The notes: generated by a model from the sequence alone, not told the origin. 64,000 nt of DNA from Tigriopus japonicus (GCA_010645155.1 CM021317.1:1864039-1928038); one strand, 5' to 3'. Positions 33,680 to 45,604 are shown, counted from the stretch's first letter. Program-made: numbers and translations.

Positions 33680-35420
33680 ATGGCTAAATGTTTTCATATG
33701 TATTAGTACTACAAAATGACAATGATTTAGAATGGATGATTAAAAAATAAAACAAAAATGGGAAAGAAAGAAAAAAATCAAAGAATAAGAAAATAACAAT
33801 GAAATGTTTGAACATATGCATAATATGGTTCTTTTACGTGAAAAGATGTTGCACATTGCCCTTTACTGGCAGAAAAACAAAGAAAAAAAACAAGAATAGA
33901 TCTTGGTGAACAAGCTTTACTCTACATCGCATTCTTTAAGCTTTCCAAAAAAATTCACAAGGATGTAATTTGCAAAATGCATTGAAAAGCGGCATTACAA
34001 AGTACACAAATAGACAAGTTTTCGGCCTGATACAAATTTTGTGCGTCATTCGACAACTGATTGGGATGTCACACATTCCAAAGTTCAGTACTGATTTCCA
34101 AGTTTACCAAAAAAGGGATAGAAAGTTATCCAGTTACCTTAATTTTTGTTTTCTCAATTTTAATGAAGGTTTGTTATCCATGGAAAAGGACTGAATTTTG
34201 AAGGTTTCGAATCGTTTTTTTTTACATTTACTTTTATTGAGCAAGAAAATCCTATGAAGGTTTGGTTTTGGTGACAACGTAGGAAACGTTCACGCCTTTT
34301 TTATTATTTCTAATTAAATACCCTTTCCTAGATCAGTTCAACATTTTCATTTTGTGAAAGCGAATAGAAATATTTTTTGCATTGTTTGTTCGTTTGTCCT
34401 GCCAAAGTTTCCTAAAATCATGGAATATGTAGAAAATACCAAAAAATAACAATGCAAATGAGAAGTTTTCTATTTTTCTTACAACTATCATTACGACACA
34501 TGCGTTTCTGTACATCTGAAATATACGAACCCTAAAGTAGCCATACCTTCTGCACAAGCCTCATAGACTTGAAATGAATCTCCTTCATTTCTGGACAAAA
34601 CCAGTCATATCTGGTTTATGGAACACTTGCGTGTATCAATAGACGTAATTGCCTCTGCAAAGCAAAAAAGGAAATGGAACAGACACTGATTTAATAACTT
34701 TTTAAACGCAAAGCAAGCCCTCCTTAGAACAATTAATTACAAATGCGTTTCTTACTTTTACAAATAAATATTCTTTTTCAGGAGGCTCCCTAAGGAATCA
34801 AGAGTATCCAGATGGGAAAGTGAATGGGACTTATTAAGTGTCGAAATATCACATCTATTGGCAATTGTTATGGATAAATTTGTTACATCTATGGCGAAAA
34901 CGCACTACGATGGTCAAAGTTTGTTGGGCGAATGTGATGATCTCTTTCAAATATATTGAAATGGAGAGGATTTATAAGCAAAAGGACAATCATGATCATT
35001 GTAGAGTATAAATAACTACTTTTTTCGGGACGATGATCAATTCTAAAACATGTTTTGTGTTGAAAAAAAACTTAGATATTTTTGATTAAAAGAAACAGCA
35101 AAAATGCATCGAATGAGTAACCAAATTCAAAAAATAAAACCTTCAAAAAAATTTTCTTGCGCCTATTGGCCTTAAAGAACTGAAATGATCATTTTGAGTT
35201 TTGACGTTAGACTATTAACAACTCAAAACCATTTACAATATCGCTTAGGTCATGCTACCTATGGCATTAATCTAGATAATGGCTTCACTAAATATCAAAC
35301 CTAACGAAACTGAAATGAAAATGCTTAGAAGCATCTCTAAAGCGTCGTCTGGCAAGCCGCAAAAAATGGTCTCATCTAAATACATCCAATCCTTCCCAAT
35401 TGGGGCGGTAATCAGATTTG
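33680..35420. other. AT-rich stretch without recognisable gene
   Basis: Short ORFs only and no repeat shared with other parts of the window was noticed. Confidence 0.35.
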
Positions 35421-35422
35421 CC

Positions 35423-35769
35423 AATAGGGCAATTGAAGTGTGGCTTTGTTGTGCCTTTTCATGGAGCGAGAGGGTCGACATCTACCATGGCTAGCTCGCA
35501 CCGTGCATGCACTTGAAAAGAGACAAAATTCAGCATTTCTCAACCAGTGCTAAATGTGCCAAACTTGTAACATAATTTCCTATTTGATGTAGCATAACTA
35601 TCATTTCATTGCTAGAACAAGTCAATGCAACATATTTTGCACAATTTCTTGAATTATGCCAAGTTTTGTCTCTTTGCAAGTGCATGCACAGTGCGAGTTG
35701 GTCGTCACACTTGTCGACGCTCTCGCTCCATGAAAAGGCACAACAAAGCCACACTTCAATTGCCCTATT
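35423..35769. repeat. Long inverted repeat, foldback/MITE-like
   Basis: AATAGGGCAATTGAAGTGTG at 35423 continues for about 50 near-perfect bases and then about 60 more diverged ones, mirrored by the sequence ending at 35769. The loop is about 130 bp. No target duplication is visible at either candidate boundary. Confidence 0.7.
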
Positions 35770-36193
35770 AGGCCTCTTCCCTCAAAATATATAAGTTTAA
35801 GTTAACTAAGGACCTATTTGTCTTGATGAAACTTAAGTGTAGACGGACCATGCACAATTGAGTCTTAATTTAAGCGATCTCATCTGAAGGGAAACTATCG
35901 ATTTAAGGAAGGGACTTTTTTCGTGCTGACAAAAAATCCCTCTGACGAAACCCGACTGTAAATATGTCGGCATCATTTTAGGAGAGGTCGATTTTGGGAA
36001 AAATAAGATTTAAATGAAACTTGACTAATTAAATGTGAGGCAAGTCAAGGAATTCCATTACACCTTTTGCTTGTGCCCCTTGAAAACACTTGAAATGTGT
36101 TTAAACATATGGTCAAAACTAATTCCAAGTGGCCTGTTATTTTTAGCGCACTTGTCATGAAATAAAAAACAACTGAGAATTGGATAGGTCTGG

Positions 36194-36200
36194 TATAAAA
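36194..36200 (+). promoter_or_regulatory. TATA box of the lysine-rich secreted protein gene
   Basis: TATAAAA lies about 145 bp before the start codon at 36345. A start site about 30 bp downstream would leave a 5' leader of roughly 115 nt, possibly with a short intron ending at the CCAG near 36330. Confidence 0.5.
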
Positions 36201-36344
36201 GCTCGAAACAGTCCTTGATAGTTCATTTAGTCTCTTGAAAACAGTATCTCTTCCACTTCAGGTTTTCATTTAAAGTCATATAAAGTGCAAAAACATTTCG
36301 ATAATCTCATTCGTTTTCGTCGAATTCCAGATCTCTCACAAAAC

Positions 36345-36730
36345 ATGAATTTGAAGCTCACATTTGTGTTGTTGACCTTCTTGGTTCTGGCTCAAATGAG
36401 CCTGGCTGAAGATGACCAAGAACAAAACGAATTTGACATCAATGAGTGTAAGTTCAGTAATATTCTCAATTGGAATTATGCTCCATTTACCATTCATTGA
36501 GTTTGATCCTTGCTCTCTATGGCGTCTTTTCAGATGCTGATGATGCGATCTTGGAAAAGTCATTGAACCTCAATGAAGTGGACCTTGACGAATCCGAGCA
36601 AGGTGATGACCGAGCGGGAGAAGAAACCCCCAAGAAGAAGGGCAAGAAGGGAAAGAAGAGTGAAGGAACGAAGAGCAAGGGTAAAAAGGCCAAAGGTAAA
36701 AAAGCTGAAGAAAAGGCCGCTGAGGAGTAA
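36345..36730 (+). CDS. Small secreted acidic/lysine-rich protein, two exons
   Basis: Exon 1 is 36345-36447 (donor T|GTAAGT) and exon 2 is 36534-36730 (acceptor TTTTCAG), phase-1 junction, 99 residues. Residues 1-21 form a clear signal peptide (hydrophobic core LTFVLLTFLVLA, cleavage after MSLA). Residues 22-66 are acidic, with EDDQEQNEFDINEY and LNEVDLDESEQGDD. Residues 67-95 are a lysine-rich low-complexity tail of KKGKK/KSKGKK blocks, ending EEKAAEE. There are no cysteines and no known domain. A two-charge secreted protein could bind polyanions or mineral, or be an antimicrobial precursor, but none of this is shown. A TATA box and AATAAA (36840-36845) complete the unit. Confidence 0.75.
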
Positions 36731-36839
36731 ATAGAAAAACACTTCGAAGTCTATCTTTGAAATGGTTGATGACAGATTTCTTGTGTGGCCAAAAATCTTT
36801 TAGTTTGCAACCAATATTTGAAATGTTCGCGTCATACAA

Positions 36840-36845
36840 AATAAA
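36840..36845 (+). terminator. Polyadenylation signal of the lysine-rich protein gene
   Basis: AATAAA 110 bp after the stop codon at 36730. Confidence 0.6.
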
Positions 36846-36849
36846 TTGA

Positions 36850-38195
36850 TGGTGAAATTTACACCTGTGCTTGATTTTTGCATTACTTGTTAATCAAGAT
36901 TAGATTTCAACTTCAATGTTGTGGTATGATTTAAAAAACGTGGAATTCGAGTTTCTTAGATTCTAAAGATTTCGTTTTTGGGGTATTACAGACCCAAAAG
37001 TGAGGGCTGTACAGTGCTCAAAAAAAGTATAAAGTTTAAAAGAAGGTATTTCTGATCAACTCAATGTTCAATACATTTGGAGAATCCCAGTCTTTCAATC
37101 TGTTTACCCTTGTAATCCAGCCTTGACTCAATCCATTTTCCCCCCAATCACAATAAGATTTCTGAGCAGTATTAACTACCCCTGAAAACTGTGAGGGAAA
37201 TCAAAAACTAGCTGATCGAGTCCATCTAAAAACAGCTGGGTAGCTTTTGGGAATCGAAAAAATCCACAAAAAGGCAAAAGTGGATGAAAAATCTGGCTGA
37301 CAAGGTCAAACAAATGGCGGATGATGATCCTTCGCAAAAGTGCGCGTGATTTGAATGCACTGCAGTAGACTAGCCATGGTAAAAATGCTCTGACATGAAA
37401 ACGAGTGGACTGATCTTCAAAAAAAGAAGTTGTTGTCCAACTTTTGCTGCAGGGAAGCCCAATTCGCGCTCAATTGATTGAATCAATCCCACGGGATCCT
37501 CATCCACCATTTTTTGGATCTTGTCATCCAAATTTTTAATGTCTTAAATTTCTTATCTCTTAATGGTTCTTTCGTGGATTTTATGATACCCACCAGCCTC
37601 ATAATCGTAACTAAGTTCAATAAGCTGGCTTCTGAAATTCCCCTCAGTTCTCAGAGGCACTTTAATACACAGATATCTCCAGATGCAAGATACTTGCCTA
37701 TTTCGGAGGAGAACTTTCACAGATGGCTGACCAAAGGTTGCCAGGATTATCCTGAAAATTCCGACGATTCCCCTGAGTATGTCCAAAATGCAGTACAACT
37801 ATAACGTGGAACGATGCATAAGTCTTAATTTTTCGAACTCATTAATTATTTGCAAAAATGGCTAAATTTAGAGAGGCAAAACATTTCAGTCTGAAATAAT
37901 AAGTAACATGACAAGTTAATGAACTTGATAGTTATTCAAGTTATTCATAGCGTCATGTACTTCAACTCCTTCAATGTGGACAGAGTCAATCAAGGTTGTA
38001 CCACAGAGTTCCCAGAGAGGTACAGACAGGCCTAAAATTTTGTTGGACAATTGTCAGGCCCCAGCTGACCTTTTGGTTGTAACGTATTCCAAGCAGTTGT
38101 ACCCAAACAAGTTCGTTTGTAGGGTTGAAGTCATGAGCCTAAAGCTTCGTCCACACTACCACACTAAATAAACGTAGAACAGCACTAGTCTAGAC
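36850..38195. other. Stretch without firmly recognised gene
   Basis: A plus-strand frame near 37974-38171 contains KILLDNCQAPADL, faintly like the second catalytic strand of DDE transposases, but no flanking transposase motifs were found. Otherwise short ORFs only. Confidence 0.3.
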
Positions 38196-38201
38196 TTAGT
38201 A

Positions 38202-38476
38202 GCTGAGTTTATATACCCTGTGACAACTTGAGTTGTGACAGAAATTTTTCGCTTCCACACACCATTGACTTCAATTGTAAACTCGAAAGTACATAAGTTA
38301 GGACAAGAAATCCTGTGGCAATAGTTATGAAAGAGTTTTGCCACGGGGTTTACAAGCTTAGCTTTCTTTGAACGATTTCTTGTGGCAACTTACGTACTTT
38401 CGTGTTTGCAAATGAAACCAACGGCGTGTGGTAACGTTGTAACAACTCAAGTTGTCACAGGGTATATAAACTCAGC
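38202..38476. mobile_element. TA-flanked MITE with about 36-bp perfect inverted ends
   Basis: GCTGAGTTTATATACCCTGT at 38202 continues for about 35 perfectly mirrored bases to the inverse ending at 38476, with TA on each side (38200-38201 and 38477-38478). 275 bp, no coding sequence; Tc1/mariner-like by its TA flanks. Confidence 0.85.
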
Positions 38477-38542
38477 TATTGAAGTGTAGGAACTCAAATC
38501 GGAAGCTTTGTCTACTGTGCTACGACTAGCAGTGTTGCTGGC

Positions 38543-38650
38543 CAGGGTTGCCAAGTTCTGGGGAAGCCTCTCGGCCACTTTTTCTTTGAAATTCGGCCAC
38601 TTTTGGAAGTGGCTGAGAGATTTTTTTCTTTTGGCCACCGGACAACCCTG
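38543..38650. mobile_element. 108-bp hAT-like MITE
   Basis: CAGGGTTGCC at the left and GGACAACCCTG at the right are inverse ends; TTGCTGGC (38535-38542) and CTGCTGGC (38651-38658) are a 7-of-8 target duplication. The centre has mirrored CGGCCACTTTT words. Confidence 0.7.
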
Positions 38651-39254
38651 CTGCTGGCCAACATACTTCATGCAAAAGGACATTCTCTATTCTGATTGGC
38701 TGAGGTTAACTGCCCTAAATTAAAATGCGCTTATTTCTTCTATCATTTGTCACTCTTTAACAACCTTATCTTTGTATATGGAACAGTATCACCTTTATGT
38801 GCATTTCCAAGATGCCCAATTCCAAGATGCTTGGAATTGGAGGATGATCCCTCTTGGCTCATTTTGAATTGCTAACTCTAAATTCAGCTTCTCCAACTAA
38901 TAAACAAAGTTAGCACCTGAAGGTAGCACTGTACTTTACTTATTTAGTGCGGTAGCATACTAGCATAGATGAAGCTACCAAATTGAAGTCATGTAACTTT
39001 TCAGTCTAGTGACTATACTACACTGCAAGACACCAAGCTTCAGGCTATGGTCACCTGCTCAGCCCTCCAATGCCCCAATTGGACAGGGCTTGTCAAGAAT
39101 AACCCATCAGACCAGAGGCATGACTCTGCAAGTTAAGTTCACATCATATAATCGCCACATTCAGAAACAAGCACAACTTTGGCAAGAAGGGGAATGCAGT
39201 AAACAGCAACTGCCCCTCGTATATACTACATTTGTTTGTTTGGGCACAACTTAG

Positions 39255-40163
39255 TGTAGTATTCCCGCCTTGCTTCCAATTCTATGCTCGTGCTCTGTCT
39301 AGTCAATCATACCATAATGTATAAATATGCGTATGTTGTTCAATAAGGTAACTAGTCATTCTTCATCACTCGACCATGCTACATGGCACAGCCGGTAGTA
39401 GCCGCCGTATTGGCGGAAGGACCTCTCCCTTCTCCCTCCCCTTGGTCGGGGAGACGTAGGTCCGTATTGCGTGCGGGAGGGCCGTGGTTGCAGCGGGTGG
39501 ACGTGGTGCAGCGGGATGACCATGGATGCAGCCTACGTCATGGTGGTGCAATGGAAGGCCCGTGGTTGCAGCAATCCACCTGTGGATGGACCTCCATCTT
39601 GGCGCCCCGGCCAAGACGTGGGACGATGCCGTGACCGCCGGACGATGCCGTGACCGCCGGACGATGCCGTGACCGCCGGACAATGCCGTGACCGCCGGAC
39701 GATGCCGTGGCCGACCCATCGATGCCGTGGCCGACCCATCGATGCCGTGGCCGACCCATCGATGCCGTGGCCGACCCATCGATGCCGTGGCCGACCCATC
39801 GATGCCGTGGCCGACCCATCGATGCCGTGGCCGACCCAGCGATGCCGTGGCCGACCCAGCGATGCCGTGGCCGACCCACCAATGCCGTGGCTGGCCGAGC
39901 CTACGTGATGTCAGTTCATTCTAGTTAAATTTAATCTTTCTAGTCAAAAACTGTGATAGTCAAATGTAACCCCTTCTGTGATATATCTCACGTATTTTAA
40001 ACGTGATGCCCCTCCTCCCCCGGGAAAGGGGAGATGTAGTATTCCCGCCTTGCTTCCAATTCTATGCTCGTGCTCTGTCTAGTCAATCATACCATTATGT
40101 ATAAATATGCGTATGTTGTTCAATAAAGTAACTAGTCATTCATCATCACTTGACCATGCTACA
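39255..40163 (+). mobile_element. Complete TRIM with internal minisatellite
   Basis: Two 129-bp direct repeats at 39255-39383 and 40035-40163 start TGTAGTATTCCC and end CATGCTACA, with only a few differences. TGGCACAGCCGGT (39384-39396), two transitions from the shared PBS motif, follows the first, and the purine tract GGGAAAGGGGAGA (40022-40034) precedes the second. CTTAG (39250-39254) and CTTAT (40164-40168) are a 4-of-5 target duplication. The LTRs carry TATAAATA (39320-39327, 40100-40107) and, in the second, AATAAA (40122-40127). The inside is GC-rich, codes no gag or pol and holds a tandem array. Confidence 0.92.
39624..39900 (+). repeat. Minisatellite inside the second TRIM
   Basis: About four units of 19 bp (GATGCCGTGACCGCCGGAC) are followed by ten units of 20 bp (GATGCCGTGGCCGACCCATC), the last ones with single changes. 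As 20 is not a multiple of 3, all frames stay open and produce spurious ORFs on both strands. Confidence 0.92.
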
Positions 40164-40249
40164 CTTATGAAATAACCCTCGGAAATAACAAGTTTTTATG
40201 TACAACCTTTGCTCTTCAACAACTGTAACTCATTCAACAAAAATTTCAG

Positions 40250-40508
40250 TATATCCATTTTAACATGCCCATGCAAGTCGAAGATCGAAATACAAACGTC
40301 AGTGCCTAAGACTTGGTTGGGCAAGTTTCAACTAGTCGCTAATGCAGAATCGCCCTTGCTGCTACTTAAGAAATATCACGGCCGGCCTGCCTTGGTATCG
40401 CCACTCTATGGAACTCTATGTTATGAACAACGACTTTGCTCAGAACAGATTGTGACAAAGCAAGTTGGGTCAACTTCAAAAGTGGCCTACCAAACGATAG
40501 CGGGCTGA
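40250..40508 (+). CDS. Possible terminal exon of an unknown gene
   Basis: Following an acceptor-like AAAAATTTCAG at 40249, an open frame reads ISILTCPCKSKIEIQTSVPK, then WLGKFQLVANAESPLLLLKK and YGTLCYEQRLCSEQIVTKQ, ending at TGA (40506-40508). AATAAA lies at 40548-40553. Composition is protein-like and the signals are in order, but no upstream exon is recognised: the TRIM at 39255-40163 sits directly before it, perhaps in its intron. The family is unknown. Confidence 0.3.
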
Positions 40509-40780
40509 CTCAGCATATCGTAACTGTCAATATACTGTATGTGCTTTAATAAAGCTCAAAATCTCACACTTGTCCTTTTCTGCACGGATTGGAATGATGA
40601 TGGCATGCCTTTTCAAAGATCCTGGAAAGATTAATTCTCCAATTCTCTCCAATTTTCAATAGCCAATAGTCAAGTAGAAGGCTTTTTTTCACACCAAATT
40701 TCCCTTATATAGCTTATATTTGAAATGAATGACTTCACTCTAAAGTGGCGGCGGATTTGAATGACGCACGGTGTAAGTTG

Positions 40781-41083
40781 TTAAAATATAGTATAAAAAG
40801 AAAACCTTGAGCAATTTTCTCCTTGCAAATTGGAGAGTGTTAAATACTTGTGGAATTCAATCTGGTTTTCAATCTGCTCAATCATTTTTGCATGTGCTAC
40901 TTTGTTGTGATTCCCAATGCCGAACTGTACGTTTGTCACTTGTGTGAAAAGTCCGTTCGTTGGCTCATTGAGAATATCCAAAAAGTGCCCCTCTTTTTGT
41001 AAACTAAAAACCACGGATAACACCAAGCTTAGGCAAAGTTTTTTGACGTTATAATTGCTATAGACCAATGTCATTGATGGCAA
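40781..41083 (-). CDS. Possible first exon of an unknown secreted protein
   Basis: The minus-strand frame from 41083 has a hydrophobic run LCLSLVLSVVFSL that could be a signal peptide, then KEGHFLDILNEPTNGLFTQ, VQFGIGNHNKVAHAKMIEQI. A donor-like CAAG|GTTTTC near 40803 would end the exon. No domain is recognised and no second exon was found. Confidence 0.25.
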   Translation of the reverse strand: MPSMTLVYSNYNVKKLCLSLVLSVVFSLQKEGHFLDILNEPTNGLFTQVTNVQFGIGNHNKVAHAKMIEQIENQIEFHKYLTLSNLQGENCSRFSFYTIF

Positions 41084-41867
41084 TCCTACAAGATTGAGCA
41101 GATTGAAATCATTTTGAATCCCATCAGTAGTGTTACACGATGTTTTTTACCCAAACACCTATTAATTATAACATTTTTTAATAACATATTCAACCCAATT
41201 TAAGAGACCATTTAGGTCGCAAAAAGCCGAAGAATGCTATAGTCATATGAAAAAATAAATTCCCAAAGATTTCATATAGCTTTTCAATATTGCAAAAATG
41301 GCATAAAATTCAGGGCAGCAGAAGTAAAAATGTTCAGGGCGGCAAATGTAAAAACAAAATATTTTTTGCATTCTTTTAGCAAGACAATTTTAAATGTGCC
41401 AAAATGGCCTCTGAACTTCATGCTCCTCCAACAAGTTGGGTCTCCTCGACATACTGCACTGGTTGGGAAAAGTTATTGTGAAGATGTCTTTTCTCATTTC
41501 TGAGGCAAGGATGAATGTCCTCGTTCACCTTCAGGCCTCAATCAGATGGAAATTTCCATTTGGTCAATTCTGAAGAGGCTTTTGAGTCAAACAGGTTGAG
41601 GTGCCTGCTTGTGCTGATGCTGCAGTTAGTAAATGGTTGGCCGTGGTGAAGACCAAAGGTGGCCATTTTGAAAATTGAACTTTTGTTGGTCTACGTAAGG
41701 CATCTGGGATTGTAATAATGTGACAACATTATTGATTGAATGGATAAGAGGTGAGTTATGATACAAAAACCAAGTCTCAGTTTAAGTGGTACACCCTGTA
41801 CAGGGATCATATTTTCTTTGACACTAATAACCACATGATTGAAAGAATATCATGGAACTTAATACTT

Positions 41868-43512
41868 TCAACGCAATAAAAAGATTCTGATCCCGCATGC
41901 TCTGAAGTGACGTAACGGGTAATTTAGCTTCTTGCAGTAGAGGGGGTGGGTCAGATTGAACAGGTCCTTCGTCAGTTCCAGTCGTTGGTAGAAGTTGGCT
42001 GGAAGCCGGACGAAGGTGCGTGACCGCCAATATTCCGAAGGGATGTCGGGCCAAGGACAATCGGGTGTTGTCAAGTCCTTGACCGGAAATGACAACTTGT
42101 GTCCAGACATCGCCTCATAAAGGTTAGGTTCCTAACACTGTTGGACACTGACCTTGCCAGCCTGGTGGTAAGGGGCTCGGTTTCGGATATGAATTGCATC
42201 CATACATTATTGGCAAATTGGGCCAAACATAGATATCGTTTGAGGAATTTGGTGTGGGTGACATCGGCGGATTTGAGGGCAGATTGGGCGGAGTTGGAAA
42301 GCCAGAGGAGAAGGCCGTAGAGCAAGGGTTCTTAAACTTTTTTGAGCCAGGGCCGCCTTATGGCTTCTTTAGAAGCCCGGGCCCCCTTTACCTGCGGGCC
42401 CTTCAATGGCAGAAAAAGGAACATTCTGTCCCACAGAAGGAGTGTAATATTTGGGAACATAATACAACCAATACTGCCAAAATTAGGGTATTGACATCCT
42501 ATAAACTTCCGCTTAGGGCAGACGACACTTTCACTTTTGGTTTCTTGAATAAAAACATGTTTTGAAGCATAGTTAAGATAGACTAATTGGTATTCAAATT
42601 CAAAATGATTGATGAACAGATTATTTTGGGTCAAGTTCAATTTTTTGGCAATTTTCAAAAAAAAAAAATCCTTCAGGACCCCCTTGGAAAATCACAGGGT
42701 CCCTTTAGGGGCCATGGCCTTCTGTTCAAGGGCCGCTGCCGAAGATGAAGATGGGGCTGATGAAGGTCCGGAAGAGAAGTAGAACTATTGGAAGAGGAAG
42801 GTTCTTGATGGGGAGTCTATTGCACATGTATCCGATCCTGGCCCTGTCCTTGGCTTTTGTTGATTTGAGGTGATTGGTGAAGGAGAGTTGGGTGGTGAAG
42901 GTGAAACTGACTTAGTTAAAAAACTTGACGATTTCTATAGGACTATTGTTGAAAGGAAGGACGGTGGCAGACGACCTTTATGGAAAACCAAGGCCTTCGG
43001 CTTGATGGTGTTGACTTTAAGGCCGTTCTCTTGGCAATAACCATGGAGAGCATTGATAGCATTTTGCAATTTCATGGCTGAATCAGCCAAGAGAACCAGG
43101 TTGTCTGCATATAGAATACATAAAGGTTAAAAAGGATTGGCGAAAGTGGATCCCCTTGCGGAAGGCCGAAGGATGTAAAGTAACAGGGATAAAGGTCCTC
43201 ACCAGAACGAATGGAGCATTTGGGTCCTGCATAGATGTTAGCAAGCAGGACGCATATTGAACGCGGAATTCCCCAGAGATGGAGTTTGAGGAATAACCGC
43301 GTTCGGTCCACCCTGTCAAATGCTTAGGAAAAATCCACAAAGCATCCATAGACTCTCCTATTAGTGCTGATGTTCGCATGCACGATTTCAAAGAGCAGAG
43401 TGGCTGTTGAGGTGGTCGAGCGGCTTCCCCGGAAACCGAATTGAACCTCGGGAAGGATATCCCAATCCTCAGCCAATTCGGAGAATCGGTCAGCTAACAC
43501 GGTGAACATCAT
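41868..43512 (-). pseudogene. Non-LTR retrotransposon (LINE B), copy 2
   Basis: Same family as 28975-30567 and closely alignable. Minus-strand frames give AEDWDILPEVQFGFRGSRST, DRTRLFLKLHLWGIPRS, GLPQGDPLSPILFNLYV, and the same C-terminal WPDIPSEYWRSRTFVRLP. The YADD region is disrupted (the frame ends YMQTTWFSW, a short deletion against copy 1), and an insertion at about 42311-42740 separates the C-terminal part. It is more decayed than copy 1. Confidence 0.85.
42311..42740. mobile_element. Insertion within LINE B copy 2
   Basis: Comparison with copy 1 shows an extra block starting CAAGGGTTCTTAAACT after GCCGTAGAG and ending before GAAGATGGGGCTGATG. The start resembles the CAGGGGTTCTCAACC end of the hAT-like MITE at 53294, but no matching right end or duplication could be fixed, so the boundaries are approximate. 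Confidence 0.5.
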
Positions 43513-43524
43513 CTTCCAGATGTC

Positions 43525-43697
43525 CCCCTAAACACGGACCAATTTGGCAACACTCGAACTAGTTCGATTTCGAGTACACTTATATATTTCGAGTTGGCAG
43601 TGCTGCCAAATTTTATTGTGGATAAAAGTTTAGTTGTGGTCAGATTTTTTCCCCTAAAAAACAAAATGCCAAATTTCCAACTCGAAACACATCAGTA
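43525..43697. repeat. Fragment related to the hAT-like MITE at 61048
   Basis: GGCAACACTCGAACTAGTTC and flanks are the inverse of the middle of 61048-61345; the right end CTCGAAACACATCAGTA resembles its terminal TACTGATGGGTTTCGAG in inverse. The opposite end is lost. Confidence 0.6.
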
Positions 43698-43759
43698 CCT
43701 TTAGTAGCGCCAACGTAAGCGTCAGATAACTTATTTATTTCACGATTGATTGAGTCCTT

Positions 43760-44820
43760 TTGTCCAATTCTTTTTTTCGCAATGCGTTTGTTTAGCCTTT
43801 TGCATTCGTGCTAAAAAGTCCAATAATGGTCAAATCATGTGAATATATCCTAATTATTGATAGCGTGTTTATTAGCCACCCAGCCAATCTAATGCAATGA
43901 GATTGAATCCTCCAGTTATTTTGGTGGTCTTGATGAAGCCCCACTTTGCCCATACAATCTCTACTTGCAATTGTGGCTATTCTGCTTCTCCAATTCAATC
44001 GACATTTATCAATGTTTACCAACTCGTTCCAATTTACTTACGTCCCCACTCTCTATTGCAATCAAGATTGGCAAAAACCTGGAATTGAAGGAAAGGGGTA
44101 AATAAAAGATAAACATTATCTTTAACACCATATTTATATCCTCCTGTATGAGAGCTCACCTAAACCGTACCATAAACCCCTCTTTACTTTTTGGGTTTTA
44201 AGGAACGCCATATACGAACTTTTATGCTTTTCATTATGTACGTATGTAAGTTTATTGCGATGCATTGACATCAATATCGTCACAAAAGTTAAGTTACTGG
44301 TGGTGGGTTAGATTGTAGGATAGGAGTTACCGCAGTCTGATTGGCTCAAATCGACAATTTGGCGGCAAACCTTCCATCTACATTTTGGATTCCGTAGTAC
44401 CGAGTAGAGTATCTTGCTCCTCCAGAACCAGAGAGATCGATAGGGAGCCGGTCAACCACAATGGAAGGCCGCATTCATATTTGGGTCGCACGACACTGGA
44501 ACACTCGGAGAAACCATTTTACTGAAATTCGGCAACTTTTCGATTTTTTTTATTTTCAACGAACTGCAATTTTTGGCCTTCTCGATGCAAGCACGAGTGA
44601 AACCCAAAACTCCTCCAACACAAGTTAACAGAGTCTTGAAAAATATTTTTCTCATTTCTTCAGGACATTCACAACCGTCATTTAAGGTGTTATGGTAAGC
44701 TTGCGCCAAGGTATTCTAGTAGCATTGACTTCAAGTCAATTTCAAGCAAGGACTCCCTGCTTCAAGTAAGCCATCTCGCTATTTGACCTTAACATGAGGT
44801 TTGATTGACGAGAAGCATGA
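43760..44820. other. Stretch without recognisable gene
   Basis: Short ORFs only. The minus-strand frame 44709-44452 has several cysteines (VSCDPNMNAAFHC) but no recognisable domain. Confidence 0.35.
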
Positions 44821-44828
44821 CTTGCAGC

Positions 44829-45548
44829 TAGTGATGGGAGGCAAACAGGAGCTTGGGCAAGCGGTCCGGTACAGTACCTTGGACTTGCCGAAACTTGGGT
44901 CTACTTGGGTGCCTGTACAAGTATTTTTCCCACCTTACAGGTTTGCCAAATTTGCTAGGAATGAAGACTAAACCTTCGGCATCAGAATTTCAATTAACCA
45001 GAAAGTTTCAGCGAAATAGGGCCCATGCCCTTGTTAGGATGGATTTTTAGATGAAAATACACAATTCAAAGCTTTTGTATCGAGAAATGCAAAAGCTTTT
45101 GAGAATATTTCAAAAAAAAAAAGAGTTGGCATCTTATATTTTTTTTCTAGCAACTCTGAGTGACCGAGCTTGTTCCCAAGTGTGACTGTTAAATCTCATT
45201 CTTGATTGGCCCGAAAAGTGTATTCATGTGTGGCTTAGAACGGAAACTAAAGAAAAAAACATGGTTTTGCAAATGCTATCCAAATCAAAATATTTTTTGT
45301 TTCACTTCCACTGTTTATTGCTAAATTATTAAGGTCAAAAGATCATTGAAAATGCAACTTGACATTCTTTTCTTCTAAGTCACACTGCAAGCATCTGAAA
45401 TCTTCTAAGAGCAACTGCCGGCAACTGCATCTTCCAATGTTCCTTGAGCTTGCCAAGTGTATTGGTGTATTGCCCAAGTAATGCTTGTCAACAACTTGTG
45501 CCTGTGGGTGTCTGTGATGACTCATTACTTGCCCAAGTCACATCACTA
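44829..45548. mobile_element. hAT-like element with CTTGGGCAAG words
   Basis: Starts TAGTGATGGGAGGC and ends with the inverse CATCACTA; flanks CTTGCAGC (44821-44828) and CTTGAAGC (45549-45556) are a 7-of-8 duplication. The ends carry repeated CTTGCCCAAGT/ACTTGGGCAAG words. No transposase. Confidence 0.75.
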
Positions 45549-45604
45549 CTTGAAGCATGCAAAGAGGGAAGTTCTCCGGCGTCGTTGAAGCATTCATTCC
45601 CTTT

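Noticed and set aside
33249..33719. NESESENL / FGFGFVRI repeat proteins
   Set aside because: Translations of the TTCGGATTCGG word arrays of the hAT-like element.
37974..38171. DDE transposase fragment (KILLDNCQAPADL)
   Set aside because: Only one short motif-like stretch, without neighbouring catalytic strands or inverted ends.
39366..39928. Several ORFs in the 39.6-39.9 kb array
   Set aside because: By-products of the 19/20-bp tandem repeat in the TRIM.
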